Shown here piece after piece: positions 61,578 to 64,000 of a stretch of DNA of 64,000 bases. The stretch is from Periweissella ghanensis (GTDB taxonomy: Bacteria > Bacillota > Bacilli > Lactobacillales > Lactobacillaceae). A program made the translations under genes and the position numbers. The stretch is taken from contig NZ_CAKKNT010000005.1 in NCBI RefSeq assembly GCF_918814755.1, positions 1 through 64,000 of the forward strand, read 5' to 3'. The notes beneath the pieces are model-generated. The model was not told the DNA's origin, made no database searches, and worked only from the letters and a program-made list of their open reading frames with translations. How positions within the stretch are numbered: position 1 is the stretch's first letter; the number at the start of each line of letters is the position of its first letter.

Positions 61578-62609
61578 TTATTTAAATTGTGATAAGAACC
61601 GAACATCATTTAAATAGAAGTTCCGGATATCATCAACACCGTATTTCAACATTGCAAAGCGGTCAGGTCCAAGCCCAAAGGCAAACCCACCGTATACTTC
61701 AGGGTCAACTCCCGCCATTTTTAAGACATTGGGATGAACCATACCGGCTCCTAATACTTCAATCCATTCAATATCTTCTGGTTTTGTATTTTCATCAACG
61801 TCATTCCATGACACATCAACCTCAACAGATGGTTCCGTGAATGGGAAGTATGAAGGCCGTAAACGAATTTGGTGTTTTTCACCAAATAATTCTTGGGCCA
61901 CTTTAAGTAAAGTCCCCTTTAAGTCAGCCATCGTGATGTGCTTGTCAATTACCAATCCTTCAACTTGGTGGAATTGGTGAGAGTGGGTGGCATCATCAGT
62001 ATCACGACGATATACCCGACCGGGTGAAATCATCTTTAAGGCCCCTTGCGTGAAATCGTGCTTTTCCATTGTCCGGGCTTGGACTGGGGATGTTTGCGTT
62101 CGCATTAAAATTTCAGGTGTAATGTAAAATGTATCTTGCATATCACGGGCTGGGTGATCTTTAGGCAAGTTCATCATTTCAAAGTTATACTTATCTTCTT
62201 CAACTTCAGGTCCTTCAGCGATTTGGTAACCCATACCTAAAAATTGATCTTCAAGTTGTTCAATAATTTGTTGGATCACATGGGCATGTCCTGGTTCAAA
62301 GTTCGCCCCTGGTAAACTAACATCAATTTGTTCGGCCGCTAATTGGGCATTTAAGGCTAACGTTTCTAATTCTGCTTTTTTAACTTCTAAGGCATCTTTA
62401 AGTAAATCCCGAATTTCATTTGCAAACGCCCCGATAACTGGTCGTTCTTCGGCTGAAAGGTCTTTCATTCCCCGTAATACTTCGGTAATCGGTCCTTTCT
62501 TTCCTAACGTGTTAACGCGGATTTCGTTAAGTAGATCCAAATGCTTGGTATCATTAATTTGTGTCAATACAGTTGCTTTTAATTCATTTAAACGATCTTG
62601 AAGTGACAT
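61578..62609 (-). CDS. pheS: Phenylalanyl-tRNA synthetase alpha chain
   Basis: Catalytic subunit of PheRS, 343 residues. N-terminal coiled coil 1-90; class II motif 2 [20 protein letters not shown] near 195-214 and motif 3 [16 protein letters not shown] near 309-324. Position 294 equivalent to the halogen-Phe-resistance site reads G-x-A-F-G. Expression is under the T-box leader upstream. Confidence 0.98.
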   Translation of the reverse strand: MSLQDRLNELKATVLTQINDTKHLDLLNEIRVNTLGKKGPITEVLRGMKDLSAEERPVIGAFANEIRDLLKDALEVKKAELETLALNAQLAAEQIDVSLPGANFEPGHAHVIQQIIEQLEDQFLGMGYQIAEGPEVEEDKYNFEMMNLPKDHPARDMQDTFYITPEILMRTQTSPVQARTMEKHDFTQGALKMISPGRVYRRDTDDATHSHQFHQVEGLVIDKHITMADLKGTLLKVAQELFGEKHQIRLRPSYFPFTEPSVEVDVSWNDVDENTKPEDIEWIEVLGAGMVHPNVLKMAGVDPEVYGGFAFGLGPDRFAMLKYGVDDIRNFYLNDVRFLSQFK

Positions 62610-62890
62610 ATAAGGCTCCTTTTTATTGTTTTAGCGCCAAAAAAAGCCCCTGTGTAAAAAATTACACAGGGACGCTTCACCGTGGTACCACCCATCTTTA
62701 GTCAATTGACTACTCAATTGTCACGTAACGGGTGACGCTCGATAATTGTTACCGAATAATTCGTTCCAATTATTGCTCCAAGAGTGAATTCAAATTAATT
62801 AACATAATATTGTTAGTCTCAGTCATGCTAACAAATCCCTGGATTAATCATTAATTTTACTATTTCTTTTCAACGCTGCTATATATACTT
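62610..62890 (-). ncRNA. Phe T-box riboswitch in the pheST leader
   Basis: Senses uncharged tRNA-Phe to let transcription continue into pheST. On the minus strand: AGTA motif near 62839, stem I with GTTAG...CTAAC apical part, specifier loop GAATTCAC with Phe codon UUC at 62788-62786, then antiterminator with the conserved GGGTGGTACCACGG (62680-62693), and terminator CCCTGTGTAA/TTACACAGGG with T7 (62639-62671). All parts in standard order. Confidence 0.92.
62639..62671 (-). terminator. T-box terminator
   Basis: Ten-pair stem CCCTGTGTAA / TTACACAGGG with U7 after it; excluded when the T-box antiterminator forms on uncharged tRNA-Phe. Confidence 0.85.
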
Positions 62891-62901
62891 CAGTAAGTAT
62901 A
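62884..62901. promoter_or_regulatory. Inverted repeat over the pheST promoter -10
   Basis: TATACTT-CAGT-AAGTATA (plus strand), perfect arms; the minus-strand -10 TATACT (62896-62901) is inside it. Resembles the TACTTACT/AGTAAGTA-type sites of HxlR-family regulators, and an HxlR gene lies directly upstream. Link is inference. Confidence 0.4.
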
Positions 62902-62944
62902 GCACATTTTAAAAATTGCTTCAGCTTAATTTTTGCAACAAAAA

Positions 62945-62966
62945 AGACCGACACAACGGCCGGCCT
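62945..62966 (-). terminator. Terminator after the HxlR gene
   Basis: AGGCCG...CGGTCT stem (one G:T pair) followed by T6 on the minus strand, right after the HxlR stop. Confidence 0.65.
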
Positions 62967-62970
62967 TTGA

Positions 62971-63309
62971 TTAGACTGTCGTCGCGTAAGTTTGATCAGC
63001 CCATCGATGAATCTCATCCATTAATGGCCGCATCGCTTCACCGCGTTCAGTCAAGGCATATTCAATTAATGCTGAATCGACATATGTCCGTCGTTCAACC
63101 AAACCTTCTTCTTCTAACTCTTTTAAGCGTTCTACTAAAACCCGATCTGAGCACGTACACACTGCCCCGGTCAAATCTTTAAAACGTGATGGTCCATTAC
63201 TCAAGAGAACTTCAATAATTAAGCCATTCCATTTGCGACCTAGAATTTCGAAAGTTTTCATGAACTTTGGACAAAGCTTACCATCTTCTTTAATTCCCAT
63301 TTCATTCAT
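62971..63309 (-). CDS. HxlR-family redox/electrophile-type regulator
   Basis: 112-residue winged-helix MarR/HxlR protein. The N-terminal motif KLCPKFMKTFEILGRKWNGL carries the conserved cysteine (C13), which in YodB/HypR-like members senses quinones or disulfide stress; two more cysteines in VCTCSD (residues 50-55) are less usual. C-terminal ALIEYALTERGEAMRPLMDEI is typical. Own promoter and a palindrome at 63340-63356 suggest self-control. Targets unknown. Confidence 0.92.
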   Translation of the reverse strand: MNEMGIKEDGKLCPKFMKTFEILGRKWNGLIIEVLLSNGPSRFKDLTGAVCTCSDRVLVERLKELEEEGLVERRTYVDSALIEYALTERGEAMRPLMDEIHRWADQTYATTV

Positions 63310-63339
63310 ACCTGCAACTTTCTTTCATAATATACCTTC

Positions 63340-63356
63340 AAGTAAATCACTTACTT
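63340..63356. promoter_or_regulatory. Candidate HxlR operator
   Basis: AAGTAA-ATCAC-TTACTT (plus strand), just downstream of the likely start of the HxlR transcript (TATAAT at 63370-63375 on the minus strand). Similar half-sites to the pheST inverted repeat. Confidence 0.45.
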
Positions 63357-63369
63357 TTAGTCAACTATG

Positions 63370-63375
63370 ATTATA
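63370..63375 (-). promoter_or_regulatory. HxlR gene promoter -10
   Basis: TATAAT in GTGCTATAAT on the minus strand, 61 bases before the HxlR ATG. The -35 (TGTAAA, 16 bases upstream) is weak. Confidence 0.5.
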
Positions 63376-63437
63376 GCACGCATGCATAAAATTTACATTG
63401 TCTAAATCTTAAAACTGTTATTTTATTATACTATTAG

Positions 63438-63920
63438 TTAACCATTAAAACGGGCCTTAACCGCTTGCCATTTAGGTGCAAAATATTCTTGCACAGCCGC
63501 CACATTATCAACCATGTCAACCAGAAAACTTTCGCGATATTGCGGTAATTCTAACGTTGCACCAAACATATGCTTCAAAATGATATCTTTTTCCATTGGG
63601 CTCAAAGGCGTTAATTTCTCAGCATTACGTAGTGATACCCGTGGATGAATATAGGCATGCGTCCCCAGTTCAAATTTAGTTTCGCGCCAATCATAGTAAA
63701 ATAAGTCATGTAACAAACCGGCGCGGGCAACTGCTTTAGCATCTAATTTTAATTTTTTTGCCCACAGATAACTTTGATAAGAAACTGAAATTGAGTGTGT
63801 TAACCGATCAGAATGATGATGTTGGACATAATTTTGCAACCGTAAAACTTCTGGCCGCGCTAATAAATCAGCCACATACATATTGTACTCTTGATCATCT
63901 TGCCAATTTATTTTTTTCAA
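63438..63920 (-). CDS. HD-domain phosphohydrolase-like protein
   Basis: 160 residues. HD motif: histidines in VQHHHSDRLTHSISVSYQ (32-49) and GLLHDLFYYDW (68-78, the HD pair), with a later VDMVDN aspartate near 135; so the metal site looks complete. Members of this small cytosolic group (YfbR/YedJ-like) may be nucleotidases; substrate not known. Start TTG 63920, seven bases after GAGG. Window edge lies 80 bases upstream. Confidence 0.85.
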   Translation of the reverse strand: MKKINWQDDQEYNMYVADLLARPEVLRLQNYVQHHHSDRLTHSISVSYQSYLWAKKLKLDAKAVARAGLLHDLFYYDWRETKFELGTHAYIHPRVSLRNAEKLTPLSPMEKDIILKHMFGATLELPQYRESFLVDMVDNVAAVQEYFAPKWQAVKARFNG

Positions 63921-64000
63921 ATGTGTACCTCACCTTCGCATGTGGAATCTCCCACTGAGGCAATAATACAATATCTCACGGCCAAAACCAACTCTTGTGT

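Overview
The window reads as chromosome from a low-GC Gram-positive lactic acid bacterium (Lactobacillales). The best fit is the obligately heterofermentative Weissella/Periweissella/Leuconostoc side of Lactobacillaceae. Support comes from the conserved order recG-plsX-acpP-rnc-smc-ftsY-ylxM-ffh, tuf-tig-clpX-engB and holA-comEC-comEB-comEA, from AT-rich intergenic DNA, from strong AGGAGG ribosome sites with frequent TTG/GTG starts, and from dnaE sitting directly next to pyk with no pfkA between them. The genus is an inference. Almost all genes lie on the minus strand; the plus-strand genes are the IS-free exceptions at 24.0, 28.4, 33.1, 38.6 and 47.6 kb.

Layout. 0-3.5 kb: a secreted L-type lectin/MucBP adhesin that lacks an LPXTG anchor, behind a Mga-like regulator; upstream of the regulator is a stretch with regularly placed G6 runs and a palindrome. 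3.5-18.5 kb: SRP (ffh, ylxM, ftsY), smc, rnc, acpP, plsX, recG, fakA and asp23. This cluster is interrupted between rnc and acpP by a complete IS150-group IS3 element (1482 bp, 3-bp target duplication) that itself landed inside a 158-bp repeat. A second, uninterrupted copy of the repeat lies at 29.3 kb. 18.6-29.5 kb: rpmB, thiN, rpe, rsgA, yqeY, a DUF2207 membrane protein, an orphan lipoprotein, mutS2, cvpA, zapA and rnhC. 29.5-33.5 kb: a metal and peroxide block with uspA, mntH, two VIT1/CCC1-type transporters and perR, with a perfect Per box between the divergent genes. 33.6-48.7 kb: pyk, dnaE, yjzD-like, pepT, NIF3, trmK, rpsT, rpsO, holA, comEC/EB/EA, trxA, a 50-residue small protein, a MazG-like protein and engB. 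48.9-54.7 kb: clpX, tig, an IS200/IS605-type element carrying only tnpB with a predicted omega RNA, and tuf. 54.9-64 kb: a TPR-like protein, RNase J2, mltG, pheST under a Phe T-box, an HxlR regulator and an HD-domain protein.

How it fits together. Most of the window is housekeeping: protein targeting, chromosome segregation, lipid precursor synthesis, translation, protein quality control and DNA uptake. The accessory signals are the adhesin locus, the two insertion sequences, the short palindromic repeats that double as terminators, and the small or unassigned proteins. The item most worth following is the stand-alone TnpB: its RuvC acidic residues are kept, the usual zinc-finger cysteines are absent, and both element ends, the TTTAA flank and a candidate guide can be read directly from the sequence.
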